From: Coleofasciculus sp. FACHB-T130
Lineage (GTDB): Bacteria > Cyanobacteriota > Cyanobacteriia > Cyanobacteriales > FACHB-T130
Length of the DNA: 64,000 nucleotides
Assembly: GCF_014695375.1 (NCBI RefSeq)
Contig: NZ_JACJOG010000046.1
Coordinates: forward strand, 223,068 to 287,067
Reading direction: 5' to 3'
Part shown: piece by piece, positions 1-8,200 of the stretch
How the letters are laid out: each line of letters opens with the position of its first letter
Position numbering within the stretch: position 1 is the first letter of the stretch
Program-made: the position numbers and the translations under genes
The notes under the pieces: model-generated
The model's database searches: none
What the model was told of the DNA's origin: nothing
What the model saw: only the letters and a program-made list of their open reading frames with translations

Positions 1-825
1 TCTCCACCCCCAAAACCCAATTATCCCCACTATCGGGTTCATCCTGGAGAGCAGTTTGTCTTAGCATCTGTCGATCCGAATGCTTCGGAAGACTATAAAA
101 ATAAGAAAGATATTGAGCAGGAACTGCAACATCAGCGCCAACGCCTTCAAAATTTACAAGAACGTCTATATGCCGAACATCAGCGCAGTCTACTGATTGT
201 CCTGCAAGCGATGGATACAGGAGGCAAAGATGGCACCATTAAACACGTATTTGGTGGTGTAAATCCGCAAGGTTGCCAGGTTTGGTCATTCAAAAAACCT
301 AGTGAAGAAGAAGCAGGTCATGATTTTCTCTGGCGTTATCACCAGCGGACGCCGTTACGAGGGATGATTACTATCTTCAATCGCTCGCATTACGAAGACG
401 TATTAATCGTCCGGGTGAAACAACTGGTACCAGAGAATGTATGGCGGGAGCGCTATCACATTATTAATGAGTTTGAGCATATGCTCACGCTTAATAACAT
501 TGCGGTAATCAAGTTTTTTCTGCACATTTCTAAAGACGAGCAAAAACGACGGTTACAAAGTCGTTTAGAAGATCCAGATAAGCATTGGAAATTTTCTAGC
601 AACGACTTGAAGGAGCGTCTGTTTTGGGATGAATACCAGAAGGCATTTGAGGATGCAATTATTAATTGCTCGACTGAGTATGCCCCTTGGTATGTGGTGC
701 CTGCTAACAATAAGTGGTACCGCAATTTAGTTATTGCTCGTACAATTGCTGACACCCTTGAAGCAATGAATCCACAATATCCAAAACCAGAAATGGGCTT
801 AGAAAGTATTTTGATTTCTGATTAA
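1..825 (+). CDS. ppk2: Polyphosphate kinase 2 family protein (5'-truncated by the window)
   Basis: The reading frame is open from base 1, so the true start lies upstream; 274 codons are visible. PPK2 enzymes transfer phosphate between polyphosphate and nucleotides in the cytoplasm. The Walker-A-like loop MDTGGKDG (from base 211) is followed by a typical HVFGGVNPQG stretch, and FNRSHYEDVL supplies the acidic lid/Walker B region. The motifs and near-complete length match the PPK2 polyphosphate:nucleotide phosphotransferase group; AMP versus ADP preference cannot be told. A polyphosphate glucokinase lies 49 kb away in the window. A 13-bp hairpin follows the stop codon directly. Confidence 0.9.
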   Translation, partial: SPPPKPNYPHYRVHPGEQFVLASVDPNASEDYKNKKDIEQELQHQRQRLQNLQERLYAEHQRSLLIVLQAMDTGGKDGTIKHVFGGVNPQGCQVWSFKKPSEEEAGHDFLWRYHQRTPLRGMITIFNRSHYEDVLIVRVKQLVPENVWRERYHIINEFEHMLTLNNIAVIKFFLHISKDEQKRRLQSRLEDPDKHWKFSSNDLKERLFWDEYQKAFEDAIINCSTEYAPWYVVPANNKWYRNLVIARTIADTLEAMNPQYPKPEMGLESILISD

Positions 826-829
826 CTTT

Positions 830-869
830 CTTCTATCACTCTGCTATTATTTTACTAGAGTGATAGAAG
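830..869. terminator. 3' hairpin after ppk2
   Basis: Perfect 13-bp inverted repeat (830-842 with 857-869, core CTATCACTCT) around a 14-nt AT-rich loop, starting four bases after the ppk2 stop. There is no clear T tract, so it may be a transcript-stabilising hairpin or a weak terminator. Confidence 0.55.
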
Positions 870-1128
870 TGCGCGAACAATATTTTGAAACGAACGCAAT
901 AAACGAAACAAGCGAAATAGCTCTGGTTTTGGCTTGGTGTAGCGGTGTTCTCTTGGCTTTAGGCTTCTAGCATCCGGTTGCTACTAATTACTCGTGTTGG
1001 GTGGAGCTGATGATTTTTTAAAGAAAGATGCGAATAAAAGCGCGATCGCTCCCTCTCAAACACATCTATCTTGAGGGAATCAATGCGATAAATCGCTCAG
1101 GCTAAGTTTGACCTAAAAGGAGTACACG

Positions 1129-1614
1129 TTAGCGAAGCAAGGCGTTAGCGCGATCGCTTGCTGGCACGCCACCTGGCTCAATTGCATCAATCTTAGCCTT
1201 AACCAGAGCGATCGCTTCCTGTAACTCTGCTTGTCGCTTCAGTAAAATCTCGGTTTTCCCAATGACTGGATTAATGGCATAAAGATTCCAGTTGTTGTCA
1301 GAATCTTCATAGGATTTAACATGCCACTCTTGATAGATAAAGTCGTCGCATTCGACGCAAACTAGCTGTTGCATCATCCCGTCAAAGCGAACGCTGTCCT
1401 CGTTGTTAGGAACCCAATGGCTTTCGTGATTACTCAAAGCAATTAGAGATTCGACAAATGCTACAGCTTCCTCGTATTGCACAAAAGCCTTTAAGCTGCG
1501 ATATGGATTGCCTTGCGGGTTCCAAATCTCCAGATGATGCCCGTAGCGTCCCGGTACGATTTGGTAAATCCATCCGTCAAGCATTTGTGCAGTGTAGTCT
1601 TGTTTGCTGCTCAT
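1129..1614 (-). CDS. Hypothetical protein, cyanobacterial type
   Basis: 161 codons starting at ATG 1614. I do not recognise a characterised domain. The protein is soluble with no signal peptide or membrane segment. It has a tryptophan-rich N-terminal half (DGWIYQIV, LEIWNPQG) and a C-terminal amphipathic helix (KRQAELQEAIALVKAKID) that could form a short coiled coil. The last residues (ASDRANALLR) are encoded across a HIP1 palindrome and a small GTTAGCG repeat, so the C terminus may have been extended by repeat sequence. The composition is coding-like, but the function is unknown. Confidence 0.6.
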   Translation of the reverse strand: MSSKQDYTAQMLDGWIYQIVPGRYGHHLEIWNPQGNPYRSLKAFVQYEEAVAFVESLIALSNHESHWVPNNEDSVRFDGMMQQLVCVECDDFIYQEWHVKSYEDSDNNWNLYAINPVIGKTEILLKRQAELQEAIALVKAKIDAIEPGGVPASDRANALLR

Positions 1615-1967
1615 GAATACACCTTCTATCAGAACCCAAAAATATCAGGTCTTCTCGTTGGTTAGCGATTCCTAGCCTTGTCGCTTTATCCTGATTTAGC
1701 TGTGTTGGGATACCATCTACTCTAGCGACCCTCGGAGAGAGTTTCACCCCCACTGTTGGCAGTAGCCGCGAAGAACCAGAAAACAAAATCAAGTTTTGGC
1801 GTGCATCTCCCGGATTTGCAGGCGGGAGAGGAAAGCGATAGATAGCGTGAAATCTGGTATATTTCCCGTTTGCTGGACGCGATCGCATTTGTTATACTCG
1901 CACCGTTTATTCGGAAACCCGAGTAATTAGCCGTATTAAATTAACAGGAAATTCTAGAAGTTCACCG
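1615..1967. other. Intergenic region, nothing recognised
   Basis: 353 bases between divergently oriented hypothetical genes. A 103-codon open frame on the minus strand overlaps the neighbouring gene and has arginine/proline-rich, non-family-like composition, so I do not call it. A HIP1-related GCGATCGC lies near 1878. The promoters of both flanking genes must lie here, but no clear boxes are visible. Confidence 0.4.
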
Positions 1968-2252
1968 ATGTCTGAAGAACCAAAATCACAGGGATGGTTT
2001 CATACCGTTCCGGGCATTATGACCGCAACTGCTGCCATTCTCACTGCTGTAACCGGCTTGGTTGTAGCGCTAAAGCCAGCAGAAGTTCCAAAGCCATCAC
2101 CAGCCGCATCCACTGCGCCATCACCAGCAACGCCAAGCCCCCAGGCGATAGAGACACCGAGCCAACAGGTATCGACTCCTGAAAACACTGGCACTACACA
2201 ATTTGATGGCACAGGAAAAGGCAAGAACAAAGATAAGGGTAAAAATAAGTAG
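1968..2252 (+). CDS. Small single-pass membrane protein with Pro/Ser-rich and Lys-rich tail
   Basis: 94 codons from ATG 1968. A hydrophobic segment (about residues 15-35, GIMTATAAILTAVTGLVVAL) would anchor the protein. It is followed by a proline/alanine/serine/threonine-rich low-complexity stretch (residues 38-70) and a glycine/lysine-rich basic tail (GTGKGKNKDKGKNK). Similar short proteins with an N-terminal transmembrane helix are common in cyanobacteria, but I know of no function. A strong intrinsic terminator follows 47 bases after the stop, supporting a monocistronic unit. Confidence 0.65.
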   Translation: MSEEPKSQGWFHTVPGIMTATAAILTAVTGLVVALKPAEVPKPSPAASTAPSPATPSPQAIETPSQQVSTPENTGTTQFDGTGKGKNKDKGKNK

Positions 2253-2299
2253 TCTTTGTAAACGACTAATGCCGCTACAGATTGCACTCATGATGCAGG

Positions 2300-2330
2300 A
2301 GAGACACGATTAATCGTGTCTCTTTTTTTT
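2300..2330 (+). terminator. Rho-independent terminator
   Basis: A perfect 24-base palindrome (2300-2323, half-site AGAGACACGATT) is followed by a run of T to 2330. It is placed to end transcription of the small membrane protein gene ending at 2252. Confidence 0.9.
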
Positions 2331-2412
2331 AAGTCCGGTGCAACTAAATTAAGATGACAAATCGCTAATTTTTGAATCTAGTTAATCATTAGCAATTTGC
2401 CATTCCTCTAAT

Positions 2413-3006
2413 TTAGCGATCGCGCAGTTCCGTCTCTAACTTGTCTAAATCCTCTCTCAAGAAAATGACCATTTGACCGTTATACGCCTTCCCTTCCTTG
2501 GTTTGGGCAATTTCCATCCAGTAGCCAAATCGATCTCCTAAGCGCAGTTCACCCTGTTGTGCCGCCAAAAGCGGAAGCCGCTGCCGACGAGCTAAGTCTA
2601 CAGTTTGTGGTGTGGGATATTCGTAGACAATTCGGGAACGGTCGTAGTCTTGATAGATATCTGGGCCATAAATTACCCGCAGCGATTCTTTTAGACGTTG
2701 TGGCGTTACGCCATTAACCATGTCAAAAAAAGAAAAGCGTTCGCTGCGAATCGTGCCTCGATCTTTAAGAAAAGTGACTCTACCGGGAGGAAGGACAGTT
2801 GCGAGAAAAGTAAATCGCTGGGCGGCTGTATTGGTCTTTTGCACTAATAGACCATCGCCTGTAGAAGGTCGAAGGGTGGGATTAGAATTAATCCAGGCAA
2901 TCACTTCTTCTGTTTTCTGTCCGGGTAGGGCGTCAGCACTTTTAGTGGCTCCTAATGCTAGTAAAATTCCCAGTGACAGAACTGACCAAAATTTAACGCT
3001 TTTCAT
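2413..3006 (-). CDS. Secreted hypothetical protein
   Basis: 197 codons from ATG 3006. The N terminus is a typical Sec signal peptide (basic MKSVKFW, hydrophobic core LSLGILLALGA, cleavage probably near SADALPG, residues 23-28). The mature part, about 170 residues, has no recognised catalytic motif and is rich in beta-prone and charged segments. The C-terminal codons (LRDR-stop) run through a HIP1 palindrome. It stands alone between an oppositely oriented gene and an MDR dehydrogenase. Probably a periplasmic cyanobacterial protein of unknown role. Confidence 0.7.
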   Translation of the reverse strand: MKSVKFWSVLSLGILLALGATKSADALPGQKTEEVIAWINSNPTLRPSTGDGLLVQKTNTAAQRFTFLATVLPPGRVTFLKDRGTIRSERFSFFDMVNGVTPQRLKESLRVIYGPDIYQDYDRSRIVYEYPTPQTVDLARRQRLPLLAAQQGELRLGDRFGYWMEIAQTKEGKAYNGQMVIFLREDLDKLETELRDR

Positions 3007-3069
3007 TTAAACCTTAAACCTGCAAACACACTTCACCAATCAGCACCCTGTTCTTAGCTATCCCTATTC

Positions 3070-4107
3070 TTAAGATGCCATGCTGGGGTCGATAGCAACC
3101 TTAATTACCTTACGATTCTTCATATCTTGGAACACTTGCTCTAAATGCTTTAAAGGCTGATGTTCGCTGATGAGCAATTCCAAGGGGATGGCGCGACTCG
3201 CCAATAGAGATAAAGCATCTCGTACATATTTTGGGGTGTTGTGAAAAACGCCTTTTAGAGTGAGTTCGCTGTAGTGGAGTTGTTCGGTATTGACGGTGAT
3301 GGTGGTATCGCGCGGACATCCCCCGAATAGATTGACGGTAGCACCCGGACGGGCACACGCGATCGCACTCTCCCAAACTGCGGGTACACCCGTCGCTTCT
3401 ATCACCACATCTGCACCCCAGCCGTCGGTTCGCTCTTTTACCGCACTCGGTATATCTGTCAGATGATGATAATTAAACGTTTCCACAGCGCCTAGCTTTT
3501 TCCCAATTTCCAGCCGTTGGTCATTTCCCCCAAAGAGCAACACCGACGCCGATTGATGCGCCAGTACCGCCACAAACATCAGCCCAATTGCCCCATCTCC
3601 CAACACCACAACGCGATCGCCCGACTTTACATTAGAACGTGCTACCCCATGCAGCACGCAGGCTAATGGTTCAGTCATCGATGCCAAGGCATCGGGCAAG
3701 TCATCTGGGATGGGCAACAGGTTGTGTTGCACAATCGGGGCGGGAATTTTTAAATACTGTGCGAACGTGCCGTTATTCCACGTCAAGTTAGGGCAAAGAG
3801 AATATTCTTGACGTTGACAAAAGAAACAATTCATGCAAGGAGCAGAATTATTAGCAACCACGCGATCGCCCACTTGCCAACCTTGGACTCCGCTTCCTAC
3901 CGCCACAATCCGCCCCGCTGCTTCATGACCAAACAAGGTAGGAGGCTTCAGCATCTTTGCATGACCGCCGCGCCGCCAAACCTTTAGATCGGTGCCGCAA
4001 GTCGTTGCCGCAGCCACTTGAATCACCACCTCACCAGCAGAGGGTGTAGGGTCAGCGACCTGTTCTAGGCGTAGATCCGTTTGTCCGTAAAGTACCGCTG
4101 CCAGCAT
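3070..4107 (-). CDS. Zinc-dependent alcohol dehydrogenase (MDR family)
   Basis: 345 residues, the usual length for medium-chain dehydrogenases. The GroES-like catalytic domain has the zinc ligands Cys37 (TTCGTD), His61-Glu62 (GHEAAG) and Glu146 (TEPLAC). A four-cysteine structural zinc lobe is intact (C91, C94, C97, C105). The Rossmann fold starts at GDGAIG (170-175). The layout resembles threonine/sorbitol dehydrogenase-like members, which oxidise secondary alcohols with NAD(P), but substrate cannot be assigned. It lies 63 bases downstream of the signal-peptide gene's start on the same strand, so co-transcription is possible. Confidence 0.88.
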   Translation of the reverse strand: MLAAVLYGQTDLRLEQVADPTPSAGEVVIQVAAATTCGTDLKVWRRGGHAKMLKPPTLFGHEAAGRIVAVGSGVQGWQVGDRVVANNSAPCMNCFFCQRQEYSLCPNLTWNNGTFAQYLKIPAPIVQHNLLPIPDDLPDALASMTEPLACVLHGVARSNVKSGDRVVVLGDGAIGLMFVAVLAHQSASVLLFGGNDQRLEIGKKLGAVETFNYHHLTDIPSAVKERTDGWGADVVIEATGVPAVWESAIACARPGATVNLFGGCPRDTTITVNTEQLHYSELTLKGVFHNTPKYVRDALSLLASRAIPLELLISEHQPLKHLEQVFQDMKNRKVIKVAIDPSMAS

Positions 4108-4298
4108 GAAACACTGCCCCTAACCGAGTCCAAGCTGATTTTATCAGGGCAGATGAATTTTGACGCCTGACATGACGGCGAATTGGTTTCCAGGTTCAGC
4201 TTGGGAACAGTAGCACCAGGCTGAAAACGGACTTTTCAGTTTTTCTTTATCTAACAGTTAGGTATTTTTTCCTTCCCAAATAAGGGAAGGGAACTGTT

Positions 4299-4484
4299 TT
4301 ATGGTTTTACCAGTTTCAGAGAAAGCGATCGCGCTCCCTGAACCGCTTGATGAAGTGGAAGTGTTTGATCCAGGGCTACAGGCAGCATTTCTTGTCGGCA
4401 TGAAGTACAAAACCAATAAACCCCATTTTGCCGCGCATGACGTAGAAGAGGACTGCCGCAACAATGGCAAGTATTCATTCGCAT
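4299..4484 (-). CDS. Small zinc-ribbon protein of a cyanobacterial family
   Basis: The frame opens at 4538, but AAGGAG (4499-4494) sits nine bases before ATG 4484, which fixes the start and gives 61 residues. The core has two Cys pairs, CHCC near the start and CTSC about 20 residues later, separated by SPLLRHARQNGVYWF. This is the pattern of a short cyanobacterial family (C-x2-C, LLRHxR, YWFC, QE) with no assigned role. The four cysteines should bind zinc. The gene lies about 200 bases downstream, on the minus strand, of a candidate structured RNA. Confidence 0.72.
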   Translation of the reverse strand: MRMNTCHCCGSPLLRHARQNGVYWFCTSCRQEMLPVALDQTLPLHQAVQGARSLSLKLVKP

Positions 4485-4682
4485 TTTATTAAACTCCTTA
4501 TTCACAAAAAGTACACCCCTGAAGCCTTGGTCACTCAAGCGAATGTATAGGCGAACACAATCTGAAAAAATAAATTAACTTTGAGCTTCCCGAACCTTAA
4601 AAAAAGATGTGGTTAATGAAACTTTTTGGTTGCGAGATGCTAATGCCCTAAGACCGAATATTAAGCGTGTTGACCGCTCTGA

Positions 4683-4850
4683 TAAATAAAGATAGAACTG
4701 AACATAGGTTTTGTTCATCTATCCTGGGGATCATCTCCTGGTACGGTATCCGGACTCCGGGGGGCAAAAATTTTTAGCAGGTGTTTAACCTGGGTAAACC
4801 AGATTAAGCTCTTGGCAAGAGGTTTCTAAGACACCTGCACTCACCCCCCG
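4683..4850. ncRNA. Candidate structured RNA (multi-branched)
   Basis: The region folds as nested helices. A 7-bp GC stem (4758-4764 with 4844-4850) encloses an 8-bp stem GCAGGTGT/ACACCTGC (4777-4784 with 4831-4838). That encloses two hairpins: TTAA-C-CTGG/CCAG-A-TTAA (4785-4793 with 4799-4807) and CTCTT/AAGAG (4809-4813 with 4817-4821). Beside it, 4691-4723 forms a further hairpin followed on the minus strand by a T-rich run, resembling a terminator. This suggests a minus-strand transcript from about 4855 to 4683. No known riboswitch or housekeeping RNA motif was recognised. Confidence 0.45.
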
Positions 4851-5073
4851 ACAAAGGAAGCTTTAAAGAGTGCGAATCATCGCCTAAATAAAACAAAAAT
4901 AGAAGAAAATTTTGATTTTCCCCCTCGTCTTTAAACCGGCACTTGACACGCCCACGTTCCTAGAAAACCTGTCGCAACAAACTTTACCGACCTCTAATAT
5001 CCACAATCCGCTGCTACCCTTGTCCAGAAAAAAGAAAATATATATAGCACTCCTAAATAATTCCTAAAGCTGA

Positions 5074-5105
5074 GATCCCCGACTTCGAGATAGAAGTCGG
5101 GGATC
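5074..5105. repeat. Dispersed hairpin repeat (GATCCCCGACTTC type)
   Basis: A perfect 13-bp inverted repeat, GATCCCCGACTTC (5074-5086) and its complement (5093-5105), flanks a 6-nt loop. This palindrome is familiar as an interspersed repeat in filamentous cyanobacteria. A half copy (AGAAGTCGGGGA) occurs at 54238-54249. The rest of the 4541-5236 gap holds the structured region above and AT-rich sequence without genes. Confidence 0.7.
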
Positions 5106-5236
5106 GGAAGGACTGGCTCACAACTTAAATAGGATTGCGATAGCAGTCGCTTGAGTGAAATACATTTGAAACTTCACTCCTAATCCCTCACCAAAAAGCC
5201 CAGAAGGGGCAGTATTGAACCACTAAGCAAGCAGTC

Positions 5237-8200
5237 TTAATTTGCATTCTTGATGAGATCGACGATCGCTGCAATTAACGCGGCTGACTCGATCGGCTTA
5301 GAAAGGTGCCGCTGGAATCCGGCAGCGATCGCTTGTTGTTGATTTAGTTCCCCCACATACGCCGTGAGAGCGATCGCCGGAATCTCACCACCTTGCTCTG
5401 CGGGCAACCGTCTCACTTGCCGCAACAGCATATACCCATCCATTTCGGGCATCCCAATGTCACTCACCAGCACCGCTGGCTGAAACTGAGCTAACGTGGC
5501 AAGAGCTTCCGCTGCTGAACCGACCGCCACAACCTCTGCCCCTTCCTGTTCTAAGACAAAGGCGACATACTCGCGCATATCTGTCGTGTCATCTACCACT
5601 AACACTTTGATACCTTGCAAGCCTGAGAGAGATTTGGACTCGCGAACGATTTGAGGAATGGCTGAGTGCTGCGACATCAACGGGAATTTCACCGTAAAAG
5701 TGGCTCCCTGCCCTTCCCCAGGGCTGTCTGCACGAACAGTGCCGCCATGTAATTCAACGATTTGACGGACGATCGCTAAGCCCAATCCTAATCCACCAAA
5801 TTGTCGAGTCGTGGCGCTATCAGCTTGGCGAAAGTATTCAAAGACATGGGGCAGAAATTGGGGGAGAATCCCTTTACCTGTGTCGCTGACCGTAATTTGA
5901 GCTTCAGCCTCAATCTGCTCTAAGCGAATTTCAACTCGTCCTCCTGACGGGGTAAACTTGACGGCGTTGGATAACAAGTTCCAAATGACTTGCTGCAAGC
6001 GACCTGAATCGCCTAAAACTTGCCCAACCTCTGGTTCCAAAATTGTTTGAATTTGAATCGATTTGGCGGCGGCGGCTAACTGCACTGTTTCCAGTGCGGC
6101 GGTGATGGTGGTTGCTAGATTGACCGGATCGACATTGAGGCTGAGTTTGCCTTGGAGAATTCGAGAAACATCGAGCAAATCATCAATGAGCTGCACTTGC
6201 AGTTTGGCATTGCGTTCGATGATCTGTAGGGCATAAGTCGTTCGCACTTGATCCATCTTGCGGTTTTGCAGTAGCTGAGACCAGCCCAAGATCGGGTTGA
6301 GAGGCGATCGCAACTCGTGAGACAGTACGGCTAGAAACTCATCTTTAATGCGATTTGCCTGTTCGGCAGCTTCCCGTGCGGCTTGTTCTCGTTGCAGAAT
6401 TTGTTCTCGTTCGATTTCACTACGCTTGCGATCGCTAATATCTTTGAACAGTACGGCAACTTTTCGGCTCTCCGGCTGCCCAACGCGGAACGCATAAACA
6501 TCGAACCAACGGTTCATCACTTGGGAACCATTCTCGAAGCGAATGGATTCACCTGTTAGGGCGACTTTGCCGTAAATCTCGTACCAGTGCTTTTCAAGAT
6601 TTGGAATGAGCTGACGCGCCGTTTTGCCCGCTGCCTGTTCGAGTCCCGTTTGTTTCCCAAACGCCGGATTAGTCTCCAAAAAGCGGTAATCGATCGGCTT
6701 GTTATTTGCATCAAACTGCATTTCGATGAGGCAAAAGCCTTCGTCAATGGACTCAAACAGCGTTCGATAGCGTTCCTCTGATTGGCGCAAGGCCACTTCT
6801 GCTTGTTTGCGCTCGGTAATATCGACGAGTGCGCCAGGAAAAGAAACAGGTTTCCCTGCTGCATCATACTCAACTCGACCCCGTGCCGTTAGCCAACGTT
6901 CCTCACCACTGACAGTCCGAACGCGGTACTCAGCAGCATATTCCTCACCTGTGTGGATCGCCTGCTCAATTGCAACTGAAACGCGAGGACGGTCTTCCTC
7001 GTGCATGGAGTTGATAAAGAACTCGATCGGCAAGCCTTCTGATGTCGCACTCACCGGGTCTACAGCAAACAGGCGAGCAAACGCAGCATTGACCCTGACG
7101 CGATCGCCGGGAATACTCCAGCGCCAAGTGTAGACGGCTCCCGCTGCCAAAGCAGATTCTAACTGCACATGGGCTTCTCTCAGCGCTAGTTCAGCTTGTT
7201 GGCGTTCGGCTTCAATGCGCTTCGCTTCCGTAATATCCCGTGAAATAGCAAGTAGTTGCACTACTTGTCCCTTAGCATCTCGCACCGGCGTAATAATGAT
7301 ATCCCACCATTTCGGTGTGCCCTTGGTGGTAGGGCGATAGCCTTGAAATTGAGCGATGTTGCCGATTTTGGCAGCGGCGATCGCAGCTTGGGCTTTTTCA
7401 TAATCTTCGCTCTCCCACAAATCAGCCCAGACGCGATAAAGGATAGATTTCGGCTCGTCGATTTCTAAAAGACACAGCCCACCAGGATTGATGTAGAGAA
7501 TTTCACCGTTCAACGCTAAGACTTTGATGCAGTCAGTACTGCTCTCTAGAATGCTTTGCTTTAGCTCCTCACTTTCTCGCAAAGCTTCTTCTGCTTGTTT
7601 GCGCTCGGTAATATCCGTGCAGGTACCAAACCAGCGAATGACTTGACCGTTTTCGTCGCGCATGGGTAGGGCGCGGGTGAGATGCCAACAATAAATTCCA
7701 TCTGCCCTTCTCAAACGATGTTCGATATCGTAGTTTGTGCCCATTTCAGTGGCTTGAGTCCACGCTTCAATAGTCCGGAGCCGATCGTCTGGATGGAGTG
7801 TGTTTTGCCAACCGCTCCCCTGGATTTGCTCCAACTTCAATCCGGTGTAGTCAAACCAGCCGGGGCTGTAATAATCTACCCAACCGCTGGCATCAGCCGT
7901 CCAAACCATTTGGGGAATAGATTCAGCCAGGAAGCGAAAGCGCTGCTGACTAGCTGCTTGGCGCGATCGCCCGAGTTCTAAATTGGCAGCGACGCGGGCA
8001 AGCAATTCACCGGAGCTAAAGGGCTTCACCAGATAATCATCGGCTCCAGCTTCCAGTCCTGCGATAGCCGATTCTTCTCCGGCGCGAGCAGATAGCAGCA
8101 AAAATGGAATTTCGCGAGTTTTGGCATCAGCTCTTAACCGCCTGAGCAACTCAAAGCCATCCATTCCTGGCATCATCACATCGCTGAGGATCAGGTCAGG

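Noticed and set aside
1577..1888. 103-codon minus-strand frame
   Set aside because: Overlaps the 161-residue gene in another frame, with arginine/proline composition typical of an anti-frame; treated as noncoding.
4301..4492. 63-codon plus-strand frame opposite the zinc-ribbon gene
   Set aside because: The minus strand has a strong AAGGAG-ATG signal and a cysteine pattern; the plus frame is its antisense shadow.
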